From assembly GCA_016839425.1 (NCBI GenBank), contig JAEOUI010000371.1:1-6947 (forward strand): DNA of 6,947 bases. Direction: 5' to 3'. The position numbers and the translations under genes are program-made. A model generated the notes under the pieces. The model did not search any database. It was not told where the DNA came from and saw nothing but the letters and a program-made list of their open reading frames with translations. This document shows positions 6,912 through 6,947 of this stretch, one piece after another; the first letter of the stretch is position 1, and each line of letters begins with the position of its first letter. The DNA comes from Promethearchaeota archaeon (GTDB taxonomy: Archaea; Asgardarchaeota; Lokiarchaeia; Sigynarchaeales; SOKP01).

Positions 6912-6947
6912 GCTTTTTTACTTAATTACGATGTAAAGCTTGAAATC

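Noticed and set aside
1..6947. CRISPR arrays, insertion sequences, tRNA or rRNA genes
   Set aside because: I saw no regularly spaced direct repeats, transposase-like frames, terminal inverted repeats or tRNA/rRNA-like segments; nearly all of the window is occupied by the five coding regions.

Overview
The window is AT-rich archaeal DNA. It holds one gene fragment on the + strand (1-837) and four genes on the - strand (6849 down to 871). The archaeal assignment rests on three things seen in the sequence. There is an archaeal-type Nog1 GTPase, a pair of genes matching the methanofuran biosynthesis enzymes MfnE and MfnF, and a TATA box (TTTATATATA) in front of the large gene. The low GC and the large protein of eukaryote-like architecture (HEAT solenoid, coiled coil, winged helix and ear-like beta domain) suggest an Asgard (Lokiarchaeia-like) archaeon. 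That lineage call is inference only.

Layout, left to right. Positions 1-837 (+) are the 3' part of a family 5 (oligopeptide/dipeptide type) ABC-transporter solute-binding protein that ends in a membrane anchor. A 33-base convergent gap follows. Positions 871-3795 (-) encode a 974-residue HEAT-repeat/coiled-coil protein. A 173-base AT-rich intergenic region carries its likely promoter. Then come mfnE (3969-4724, -), mfnF (4724-5821, -) and nog1 (5818-6849, -), read in the order nog1, mfnF, mfnE.

The last three genes look like one operon. nog1 and mfnF overlap by four bases (ATGA), and mfnF runs directly into mfnE. MfnE phosphorylates the aminomethylfuran phosphate to a diphosphate. MfnF then condenses that diphosphate with gamma-glutamyltyramine. 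Together they make the furan-phenoxy core of methanofuran, the C1 carrier at the formyl entry of the tetrahydromethanopterin pathway. The organism therefore probably makes methanofuran, and its genes are cotranscribed with a large-subunit ribosome assembly GTPase.

Two points deserve most attention. First, the conserved lysine/glycine motif of MfnE lies upstream of the only conventional start codon in its frame. The gene seems to begin at an ATA that overlaps the mfnF stop (TAATA instead of the usual TAATG), with a well-placed GGTGAT ribosome binding site. Second, the 974-residue protein combines an alpha-solenoid, a long helical stalk, a PCI-like winged helix and a C-terminal ear-like beta-sandwich. 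That layout recalls eukaryotic coat and scaffold subunits, and I cannot assign it to a named family.
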